From Helicoverpa zea (taxonomy: Eukaryota; Arthropoda; Insecta; Lepidoptera; Noctuidae), in NCBI RefSeq assembly GCF_022581195.2, contig NC_061463.1, positions 7,068,001 to 7,132,000 of the forward strand: a DNA stretch of 64,000 nucleotides, read 5' to 3'. Below, piece after piece: positions 55,901 to 64,000 of the stretch. Numbering within the stretch: position 1 is the first letter of the stretch; each line of letters opens with the position of its first letter. The position numbers and the translations under genes were made by a program. Below the pieces are notes generated by a model. That model was not told the DNA's origin and ran no database searches. It saw nothing but the letters and a program-made list of their open reading frames with translations.

Positions 55901-58286
55901 AGGTCTCTGCACACAGCGGGCGCGGCGCGGCGGGACGGGACGGCGACGCGACACTGAGCAGTTGTAATGTACTAGATATTACGGACGACGTCACACAGAG
56001 CCGTCCCGCTCGACGCGACGCGACGCGACGATTTAGTACATTGTGTCACGTCGCCGTCCCGTCCCGCCGCGCCGCGCCCGCTGTTTGCAGAGACCTTTAT
56101 TTTGCGAACATCGCGCGGCGCGGCGTGGATGACGTCACGCAAGCGTAGTTTTGTATGGAGGAGGAAGCCGCGGCTTATTTAGTAGGAGCAAAATGTTTCA
56201 AGTAATTTATAGACAATTTTTTTTACGGTGGTAGGCGTTTTGTTATACCTACATATTTAAATTGTGTGGTTTAAATGATTATATTAATTATACCTATACC
56301 TATATTATAACTTATACCTATGCTTCTTTCTTGAATTTCGAAAGGGAAGCCGATGGGAATCGGCTTATAAGGACGCCTCGCCACTGGTGGGTAGGGCATG
56401 CAATACCGGTTTACCGGTTTCGGTTTTACCGGTAAAACCGTCCATTTTCGCGATCTTTAATTTACCGGTAAAAATAATATGTAACCGGTAAATTACCGGT
56501 TTTTACGTTTTTGTGATAATATATAGCAATTGTTCATTTAACGTCAAATCTTCATTATGTAGCCTGAACATAATGTAATATTGAATACATTACATATTGT
56601 AAGACTGTTAAAGTTGCTGTTCTTTAGAAAAGTAAACTCATGTGGCTCCTTAACTATACGTTAGATACAAATCTTCATTTTCATCTTAATTTATAATATC
56701 TAAACAAATATTCATTCGGTTATTCTAAATTTCCTCATAGCTGTCAGCTCCTATTAGGTAAAAATGTAGCCTATGCTTATTTTACCTACTCTATGACCTT
56801 ATTGAGCAAGGGCTTTTACTTCACTACCATGCGGACAGCTCTGAGGACACGGTGGAGCACACAGTCTAGGTGTGCACTGTCTGGGAAGGGTACCGCCGTG
56901 TCGTCGTCTAGCCAATAGGCAGCGGCGACCTCTCGCGTCCGGCCCTGGTTCAAGCCATGGTCCGGAACGAGAGGGAATGGGAAGCCGTCGCCTCCTTCTG
57001 CGAAGCAGTCATGCTCGAGAAGGAGACGGTGGAGCGCCTGCGAGTTCGCACCTCTCATCCCAGCCACTGTAGTGGACCAGGAAGACACCACGGGCGCCGA
57101 GTGTCGAGAGACGACTCCCGGCTACCGCAGGCGTCGGTCTGTGGACGGTGAGTTCGGGGGGCTCGTCGTTCCTCTGTCTGCATAGACAACAGACCCGTGA
57201 CGGCGGCCCGAGTTGTTCCACGAGCAGGGCCAAGGCCTGCCGGGGCTGCGGGATTGTTCGAAAGAGTTACCGCGACCCTGGTCCATAAAATGCCTACGAT
57301 TTACCATAAAAAAGGGCTTTTACTTCACGGTTATTCTTAGCGTTTATCCCGTCTTGTGACAGAGTCCGCTTTCCGTATCTTCTTCTTCCACTTCAATCTA
57401 TCCAGGACATCTTCTTCTTCGAGTTCGTAGATTTTCATGTCATTCATTACGACACTCCACCACCACAGTTTCGGCCTGCCTCTGCACCTTTGACCGGGTA
57501 TATTGAGATTGAGTACACAACATTGGCGATGTATTCAGGTGGTCTCCTTTTCACATGGCCGAACCATCGCAGCCGTTTCTCTTGCATTTTGTCGACGACA
57601 TCGCGTACGGATGGTACTGTCATGTCTTTTTGTTACGGCCCACATCACAAAAAATGTTTACCACCTTATACCTCGTATTTTTAACAATTTTTTCTTTTAG
57701 ACTATCCAATCTTATTGAATCACATTTTAAAATAATTCAAAAATTACCGTTTTACCGGTAAAAATATTTTTATTACCGAATTTTTACCGGTAATTTTTAT
57801 TTTACCGAAATTGCATGCCCTAATTGTGGGTCGAGGGATTGCCTTAGATTAGACACACGTGCCTATAAAATATTTTATTATAGTTCGGCCATTCAGAGAA
57901 TGCGTTCCTGACACGTCGCGATTGAACTGACGACGTAACTACATTCATTGATTATTGATATAATAATGTTGTTTTAATGCTCCTCAATTGTTAAAACGGT
58001 AAACAACCAGCAAAAATATTTTTATCGTAACTGCAACGCCATTGCAAAGTTACGTCGTCAGTTCAATCGCGACGTGTCAGGAACGCATTCTCTGAATGGC
58101 CGAACTATACCTAGGTACTCATTGTTTCAGCTTATATTTAAAAGAAGTAAGCATTCGAATATTGTGAGCCCAATAGAAAGCAGCGATGCCCTAGCAGCTA
58201 ATCCATCATTATTATATGCTGATCTATCAAACAACCAGGAAGAAAAGAAAGATCCAGTTATTGAACCTGAATCAGAATCTTGTTAA
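52993..58286 (+). CDS. Candidate small single-pass membrane protein (99 aa)
   Basis: Not recognised. Exon 1, 52993-53136 (48 codons from ATG), ends with AAG and the donor GTAAGT; exon 2, 58131-58286, follows an ATTGTTTCAG acceptor and stops with TAA at 58284-58286. The phase-0 junction gives 99 aa. Exon 1 encodes one strong membrane segment (YLIFSITVIIASLLFLWIY, about residues 23-41) followed by EKPQFHK; exon 2 adds KRSK, then a Ser/Glu-rich, probably disordered cytosolic tail ending EPESESC. An AATAAA lies 2 nt after the stop. The layout (short ectodomain, one helix, basic edge, acidic tail) fits a small integral membrane protein, but this is inference from exon logic alone. A middle exon cannot be excluded. 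The 5-kb intron is rich in MITEs, one ending 23 bp before exon 2. Confidence 0.55.
54098..54740 (+). repeat. Dispersed repeat split by MITE copy E
   Basis: CTCATCATCCCC before and CCCTTATCCCAATTTTATTT after the MITE join into a familiar lepidopteran repeat that continues CGGGTCGGCGCAACATGTTT. It continues to about 54740. It serves as an empty-site model for MITE copy E. Confidence 0.55.
54127..54510. mobile_element. MITE copy E, full length
   Basis: 384 bp, GGGCCCGATTCTCCTAA at the left and its complement at the right, CTG on both sides (54124-54126; 54511-54513). Slightly longer than copy A because a CACACCAATCAAATGTCAAT-type segment is retained in the middle. Confidence 0.88.
55901..56096. 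mobile_element. CpG-dense foldback MITE with TTA duplication
   Basis: 196 bp. Left arm AGGTCTCTGCACACAGCGGG, continuing GCGCGGCGCGGCGGGACGGG; right arm is the near-complement, differing at CACA/AAAC. Flanks TTA at 55898-55900 and 56097-56099 fit a TWA-type PIF/Harbinger duplication. The middle repeats CGACG. Confidence 0.8.
56827..57290 (+). pseudogene. R1-type LINE ORF2 C-terminal relic
   Basis: Plus-strand reading gives SEDTVEHTV, CTVWEGYRR, then DLSRPALVQAMVRNEREWEA and VASFCEAVMLEKETVERL, the cysteine/histidine and C-terminal region of R1-clade ORF2. In-frame TAG codons break it (in the words CAGTCTAGG and CGTCTAGCC). The 3' tail resembles 43558. Dead fragment. Confidence 0.7.
57338..57640 (-). 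pseudogene. RTE/craniofacial-like LINE C-terminal relic
   Basis: On the minus strand: VRDVVDKMQEKRLRWFGHVK, RRPPEYIANVVYS, then GQRCRGRPKLWWWSVVMNDM, the C-terminal end of a widespread LINE RT type in insects. Frame largely open but truncated on both sides. Confidence 0.65.
57881..58107. mobile_element. Foldback MITE with TA duplication, next to an exon
   Basis: 227 bp with about 60-bp nearly perfect arms starting TAGTTCGGCCATTCAGAGAA. TA lies on each side (57879-57880; 58108-58109), as in Tc1/mariner-type MITEs. Its right end is 23 bp before the exon at 58131. Confidence 0.85.
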
Positions 58287-58287
58287 C

Positions 58288-58293
58288 AATAAA
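58288..58293 (+). terminator. Polyadenylation signal of the small membrane-protein gene
   Basis: AATAAA begins 2 nt after the TAA stop at 58284-58286. Confidence 0.5.
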
Positions 58294-59644
58294 TTATACT
58301 AATTTAGAAAAAAGTTGTTTTTTTCTCGGTTACAATGTTTTAAAAACTTTTTCTAAGAACATCTTAGAATGGCATGTATGGACTATATTATGTTAAACGT
58401 TACGTAGATACACTTTATGTGGGCCTTCAATCCAGCAGATGCACCAATACCTACACCAGTCGGTCACTGTGTTCCAAGGCCTCTGTGTTCAAGGTTCCTC
58501 TTGACTCCTCAAGAGGCTAGTCGCCATAGGCCCGAGTGACACCGAAATGGCAGAGGCCGTGTGCAAGCAATGCAAGCGGGCGCCGCGGGCGGAAACTCCA
58601 ACGAGGCGCGCAGCTGGTCTTGTATTTAGTTAAAGATCACTGAAAGTGCTCGCCGCATCGCTGCCATTCCGGTGTGACTCGAGCCTTAGTACTTATTTTT
58701 TTGCTTTGTCTAGCTAGATCTACCTAGGCAATGGTGCTATATAATCAACAATGTTGGGCAGGGCACCAAAACGCCCAATGTCCCTTCGGGAAACTCCGAA
58801 AATATCTTTTGTTCTTATTATATTTAACAATTTCTAATACGCATTTGTGAAAAAAAAAAAATATGAATTCGGAAAAAAAGACAATTGCGACTTTACTGCG
58901 TATATTTTACGGTGCGCGAGTCCGACTCGCACTTGGTCGGTTTTATTTTATGTAGGTTATTTAATATGACTAAATTACATTAAATTTTAAGAAATTCACA
59001 AAAAACAACGCCACTAGTAAAGAACTTTTCTTTCTTAAATAGAAGAATGTGTCAAGTAGATAGAGACTAACTCCAGAAAATAATAACTTGACTTATAAAT
59101 AAAAAACATATGCCAGAACTGCTAATTGGAACTATTTTTAACTAATTATTATTTAACTTAGTTATGCAGTAAGGTATGTCCATGTAGTAGTGGTAGTATT
59201 ATAAATGGGGTTAGTCAATATGATTTTATTTCACAATTCTAACTATAAAATAATTAACGAAGTATGACAATAACTTTAGAAGCTAAAGCAAAATTCTCAC
59301 TCTGTATGTTATTAAAGTCATGATTATTTAAGATTACATTTCTGTTACAATATTTTTACAATCACATTATAAATTTCGATTACCAAAAACTAACACAATT
59401 CATAGTATTTATTGTGCACATTCTGAAACCTCTGTATATATAATATATATAATGTAGATACGACACTTTGTAATAAATTTAACATGATTGACTACAGTAC
59501 AGCACCCCAAATATTGTCCAGCAAACCAACGCTGCTATGGGGTGTTTCCTAAAGTAATATACATTTCATACACAATTCCACAGCTCACATTGCGCACCAT
59601 TAGAAAAATAAATTATAGATGCTCCTAAACTAACACCATCCAAT
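58294..59644. other. Tail-to-tail region, small membrane gene / UBALD
   Basis: Includes the likely UBALD 3' UTR (towards 59644). Repeat remnants: a minus-strand piece of the 'accggccaagtgcgagtcgg' family at 58905-58950. The stretch 58430-58680 is GC-richer without a recognisable gene. Confidence 0.4.
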
Positions 59645-62090
59645 TTATCTTGGCATGTTTTCGCTGCACATCTGAAAGAATAATAAGTTTATTCATCATT
59701 AAAGTCTTTTTATGACTGGACAAACACAAGCCAGAAAAGAGAATGGGTGTTCCTGGGCTATCTTCTTCCCAGCCATGACACTAGGAAGTGGTGAAAGGGG
59801 GGCGTTTTGGGGTGCTGTCTTTTTGTATTATTTGACGTGAAAAAGTGCTAAAAACTAGCCTATTTTCAATAAACGTTTTTGACTTTGACTTTGACTTTAT
59901 CAGCACCCAGTCATGAAATTTGTTTTAAATGATAGCTTTGGTAACTAGGAATAACTTTTACTGGGAAAAAATATATTTGCATATTACTGCACTAAAATTA
60001 TTACACCCTGTTCAAATACTATACTGTTATTTACTCATTCTCCTGATCATTTTTTTTAATTCTTTTCCAAATCTTTCTCCAAATCTTCCAAATTTTTCTC
60101 CAATATCGCTTGGACCTTAAGCTGTGTTCTTATATTGTATAGCCCCGACTGTCATTTGTCCCTCTTCAACAGTTGTTAAGAGTCAATTAAGTCATACCTG
60201 GTAACTGGGTAGTGTAAGATTTTTTTTATAGTACACCAAGGGATAGAACAGTAAGTATAGTAATATACAGTGTAACTATACATATAATGACAATGAATGG
60301 ACTGCATTTTATAGCATTATAAAAAGTTGGCATTAAATGGAGGAGAGTGTATCAGTGTATGGAAAACTAACTAAAGCAAAATATGATAATATCAATGTTA
60401 TAATATTTATGTATAGTATTTTCTATGGGCCTTGATACCTGATTCAAATAAATAAAAAAATAATAAAGCCAATTGATTTTGATGCTTTAGGGAGTTTGCC
60501 GTTAAATCCGAGGGACGTTACATGGAGTTTACACTGTACATTTATTACCAAAATCATCGCTGGCTGATCACTAATAGCCCAGGGTCTGATGAGATTTTTA
60601 AAAATACTTACGGCAGTTGAGCAGGAGATTGAAGAATAATTTGTCTGAGGGTTTGGAGTGCCAGGGAACATGTTCATCTGCACATGTGGCACTGGAGGGG
60701 GCGGTGGTGGGTGCGTGGCGAGCGGGGACACAGGGGGTGCAGCTGCACCCGCACACCCTCCACCGCCCGCGTTGTTGGGGCTGCCAGTCGTCGACAGTCG
60801 TGAGAATGCCGCTAGTGCATCAGGGAAGTTTGGAGGTGTGGCTGGAGTATTGCAGGGTGTCATCAATTGCTGAAATACATATTTACATTTTATACTTATT
60901 CACCACAAGAAACTCAAGTCAAAATGGAATTTTCAATGATGCATATGAAACAATTAGCTACAACTCTGGAAACCATATTGATAAACATAAGCATCCAATA
61001 ATATATATATTTTTTTGATGTATTAAGTAAGTCTCTCAGGACATGTCCGTGTGTAACCAAGAGCCAGCTTGTTGAATTTATGAATAAGTCACACAATACC
61101 TGACGATAATGTGGTGCAGCAATACCATTAGCACCAGCAGGAATTGCCACTTCTTGAAAAAATATTGATAATGCTGTCTGAAATAAAAATAAAATAACAA
61201 CAGTTGTTACTCTTGTGAAATGATAAAGAATGAAATATCATAATGTGTTCAAATTTTTAATGACCAACTTGATGTTTACGTGAAAAGGATATAACCCAAA
61301 ATAGGTCAATGCAACTACAACAAAACCAAATTGGATAGAAAATCTATGAACACTAGTCTTAAGTATAATTATTAGAAATATAAACAAATATATTAACACA
61401 TTGATGCATATAAATCACTTTTGTTCAATTTAAATATTGTTATTGTTAACAAGATCACAAGATTACAAGTACCTATCAACCAAAAACAGGGCCTGACTAG
61501 GCACTGAAACATAATAGTAAGTCAAAGTCAAAGTCAAAGGATTTATTTGCAAATGAATACAGTTATATACAAGGTGTTACAAAATGTCAATTAGTTCAGT
61601 ATTCAGTCATAATATAATGACATGCAAAAAACATTTTATCTTAAATATACAATTATTTATTAGTACCTAACAATTATTGTTATATGCATATCAAGGTTAA
61701 ATTACTAGCTCCGTTATTGCGTATTATTTTGTCAATATCAATAATATGATGTTTACAGAATAAGAATAATATGGAAATAGAAACATTAAAAATATAAGTG
61801 TACTAGACATGTTTAATGATGATTAAGATCATTTTTTAGAATTCACTATTAAACAAACAGTAACCTTTTATATAATTGTTGATAACAATGTGTCACTGCA
61901 AAAGGCTATTGTAAATCAAAATATCAAGCAGCCATTTCATGATTACATACTGTTTGTTTACATATATTATAAAATTTACCTCAAATTGCCAGTGTGCAGC
62001 TTGCAATAACTGTTTCGCTTGTTCTTGTGCACATCCTGCTGCTAGCACAAATTGATTTATCATGACTTGTTCTCGTAAAGTCGAATCCAT
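59645..62090 (-). CDS. UBALD: UBALD family protein (UBA-like domain, FAM100)
   Basis: Four exons, all phase 0: 62090-61980, 61177-61100, 60869-60612 and 59671-59645 (stop 59647-59645), together 157 aa. The first 50 residues are the UBA-like domain and match human UBALD1/2 closely: REQVMINQFVLAAGCAQEQA then KQLLQAAHWQFE, followed by TALSIFFQEVAIP. Exon 3 begins QLMTPCNTPATPPNFPDALA, another signature of the family, and continues as a Gly/Pro-rich disordered tail with a PPPPPPVP run. The last exon adds only MCSENMPR; this small exon is the least certain part. Function is not well defined; UBA-like folds often bind ubiquitin, which I do not claim here. The gene is divergent from the thioesterase, 858 bp between start codons. 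Confidence 0.92.
59690..59902 (+). repeat. LINE/SINE 3'-end repeat with (TTTGAC)n tail
   Basis: Lies in UBALD intron 3. Ends CAATAAACGTTTTTGACTTT followed by further TTTGAC units (to about 59900), a common lepidopteran retroelement tail. Body GAAAAAGTGCTAAAAACTAGCC. Confidence 0.55.
61513..61735 (-). repeat. Retroelement 3' end with (GTCAAA)n tail, minus strand
   Basis: Begins AAGTCAAAGTCAAAGTCAAA then GGATTTATTTGCAAATG; reversed, it is the same tail type as at 59690-59902. It lies in UBALD intron 1. Confidence 0.5.
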
Positions 62091-62948
62091 TGTAACAAAA
62101 TTCAACAAAATATAAAAAGAGGTCCTCCGAATATCCAAGAAATAACAACTGAACCAATGAAAATAGAAGCTGAGAATACGTATGTAGTCAAAGCCTGAGC
62201 GCTAGTGTGCTTCACAAATACAACAAGTGTGAAAGAGAGATTCGATTAGTTTACGTAACAATCAGCAATTTATTTTAATGTGGATATAGACACCAATTTG
62301 TTACTTTTTTTAGGGTTACCATTATAATCAAACTATACAACGCAATATTTTTTTCAGTAATAGGTATTTAAAGTTTAGACTCCATTTCAATTGAAACAAA
62401 GTCATCAGATTTCAATAAAAATCATGTTTTTATGTATGGTCGCGTATATGGTGAACGCTTCAACTGGTAGCGGAAAATTATGAGTTAAAAATGTAATTCT
62501 AAATACTTTTACATTATTATTTTGCGTTAAAAAGTTCATCGGATTACATTTGTATTGTAAGCCGAAGTAGAAGTAAGTTTCTAAGTTAAGCGGAGGATAA
62601 CGCAAGTCGCAAAGATCATATCTACTCCATATATTCCCTCGATTAGAAATGTTTCGTTTTGTTTGTAAATGTGTATTTACATATTTCAATATTTCCGTTT
62701 AAGGGACAACAGTGCTCCATACTGCACCAGTGGACATTTTTTCCTTATCATTTACACGCTAGTCTCGATGCTAGCCTCTCTCTAATCGCCTAAATATTTA
62801 ATCATGGCTGGTAACATTGAATGTCAAGTCAGTCAAGTCAGTCGCCAAATCAGATCAGTTTGATTGATCAGTAAAAATTGTTGAACTGCTAGCTGGCAAG
62901 AACTGTTTTGCAGATATTAAGTATTGATTTTCTCGCATTGTTTATATA
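62091..62948. promoter_or_regulatory. Shared upstream region of UBALD and the thioesterase gene
   Basis: 858 bp between divergent start codons, so both promoters should lie here. TCAAGTCAGTCAAGTCAGTCG at 62821-62845 is a small tandem repeat close to the thioesterase side. No TATA box placed with confidence. Confidence 0.4.
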
Positions 62949-63687
62949 ATGGAACCAAATCCTGTAATTATTGCAGCTACAGCGAAACAAACGGCATCTG
63001 TAAGTAAAATAGTTATTTTAATAGCCAACAAAATAGTGTACATTGTTTTACTAATAATACTCATCGGTTAATTTCAGCTTATATTTCTTCATGGTCTAGG
63101 TGACACTGGGTTAGTACTTCTGTTCTTCTTCGTTTTATTTTTACTTATAAAGTAAAAAATCCCGTATATCTAATTTTATGATAAACTCTATTACAGCCAT
63201 GGGTGGGCAAATACTATCGCGGCTCTCCGTGGGCCCCACATAAAAGTAATATGTCCGACAGCTGCAACTATGCCAGTGACGTTAAATGCGGGTTTTCGTA
63301 TGCCGTCATGGTTTGATTTACGGACTCTGGATGCTACTGCTCCTGAAGATGAAGAGGGTATATTGAGAGCTACTGACCTTGTTCACCGTCTCATTGCCAA
63401 TGAAATTAAAGTAAGTAGATAATGAAGTGTGTTCTGCAGGACAGTCTGAATCGTTGCAGTATTAGCAGCTCTTAAGAATGATCATGTTATTATCTGTGGG
63501 TTCTACCTTGCAGGCTGGAATACTTCCTAATAGAATACTGTTGGGTGGATTTTCTCAAGGAGGAGCTTTGGCTCTTCATGCTGGTTTGACATATCCAGAA
63601 CCTCTCGCTGGAATAATGTCCTTGTCCTGCTGGTTACCCAGACATGCGCACTTTCCTGATGCAGTGAAGGTTCCTGCAGAAATGCTG
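62949..63687 (+). CDS. Apt1: Acyl-protein thioesterase (LYPLA1/2 type), 3' end outside window
   Basis: Four exons: 62949-62999, 63078-63109, 63197-63410 and 63514-63687, all GT-AG and in phase, giving residues 1-157 of about 220. The enzyme is a cytosolic alpha/beta hydrolase that removes palmitate from S-acylated proteins and can cleave lysophospholipids. Visible motifs: LIFLHGLGDTGHGW (oxyanion-hole loop), FRMPSWFDL, and GGFSQGGALALHAG with the nucleophile Ser113 in GFSQGG. CWLPRHAHFP and VPAEML follow, then a clear GTAAGT donor. The Asp and His of the triad should be encoded to the right of the window. The start ATG is followed at once by the conserved strand that precedes the HGLGDTG loop. 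LYPLA1 versus LYPLA2 cannot be decided here; insects usually have one such gene. Confidence 0.94.
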
Positions 63688-64000
63688 GTAAGTTCAGTGG
63701 CCATACAATGCTATCTATTCAAAATGATTTTGAATTGGTGAATTATCAGGATGAGAATTTGGCAGTTACACAAAAAGTACTTCAGGTTTTATGAGCAGTG
63801 TTCGGGTAATTTTTTTATTTTAGTTTGTTAAAGAAGTTCCTCTTAAAATGATTTTCCTCAAGCTACCTCTTTAATTTACAACTACATTTATTAAAAAAAG
63901 GGAACAAATATAATGACCACCATAAAACGCTTTGATACCCTTAGTTTTGTAACCAGAAATATCTACTGAACACCAGAAAAATAAAGTCTAAAAATGTAAT
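63688..64000 (+). other. Start of the next thioesterase intron
   Basis: After the donor at 63688 there is no sequence matching the remaining thioesterase residues up to the window end. Confidence 0.6.

Larger units (their letters stand above)
56392..57822. mobile_element. hAT-like element with TTTACCGGTAAA repeats
   Basis: Termini TAGGGCATGCAAT and complement ATTGCATGCCCTA. Flanking 8-mers CTGGTGGG and ATTGTGGG match at 6 of 8, as expected for an old hAT duplication. Both ends carry several copies of the palindromic word TTTACCGGTAAA or parts of it (56405-56510; 57740-57805). The inside is filled with two LINE relics (56827-57290 and 57338-57640), so it is a nest. No transposase. Confidence 0.7.

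Noticed and set aside
56816..57307. Several overlapping 60-90-codon frames on both strands
   Set aside because: All fall on the R1-type LINE relic; only one frame shows family motifs and it has in-frame stops.

Overview
The window reads as nuclear DNA of a ditrysian moth or butterfly (Lepidoptera). The sequence is AT-rich, the genes are split by GT-AG introns, and much of the non-coding DNA consists of repeat types I recognise from Lepidoptera: tRNA-headed SINEs, Helitron-like ends of the form TC...CTAG, repeats with (TTTGAC)n tails, and the 'accggccaagtgcgagtcgg' repeat. The species cannot be fixed from the sequence alone.

Seven protein-coding genes are supported. (1) Minus strand, 23396 down to 1463 and off the left edge: an unnamed, probably type II single-pass membrane protein with a PPxY motif; its four exons join in phase. 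(2) Plus, 24971-31295: prefoldin subunit 4, three exons, complete. (3) Minus, 43239-33874: an NHE8/SLC9A8-type Na+/H+ exchanger, seven exons, complete (688 aa). (4) Minus, 50208-49582: an OSER1 homologue. (5) Plus, 52993-58286: a candidate two-exon gene for a 99-aa single-pass membrane protein. (6) Minus, 62090-59645: a UBALD-family UBA-like protein, four exons, complete. (7) Plus, 62949-63687 and off the right edge: an acyl-protein thioesterase. Genes 2 and 3 converge; 4 and 5, and 6 and 7, are divergent pairs with short shared upstream regions.

The rest is dominated by mobile DNA, often nested. PFDN4 intron 2 (5.85 kb) is about 90% one insertion: a 5'-truncated reverse transcriptase/restriction-like-nuclease retroelement (25339-30606, 12-bp target duplication) which is itself interrupted by a hAT transposon (27425-30217) with an intact 696-aa transposase, perfect 11-bp terminal inverted repeats (TIRs) and an 8-bp duplication. 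NHE8 intron 6 (6.2 kb) holds several layers: a TIR element, then a CTG-flanked MITE, then a foldback element with about 830-bp arms and a 9-bp duplication, and inside that a SINE, a Helitron-like insertion and a CpG-dense foldback. The gene-free block 43.5-49.5 kb holds MITEs, SINEs, a 3.3-kb hAT-type element and an unclassified TIR element nested in it. Gene 5's 5-kb intron carries four more foldback or MITE-type elements.

I see no CRISPR array, operon or virus. The unusual content is the nesting order, the RT-nuclease element, the foldback elements, the furin-like site in the NHE8 ectodomain, the small membrane-protein gene, and the neighbourhood of OSER1, NHE8 and PFDN4, which in human all lie on 20q13.
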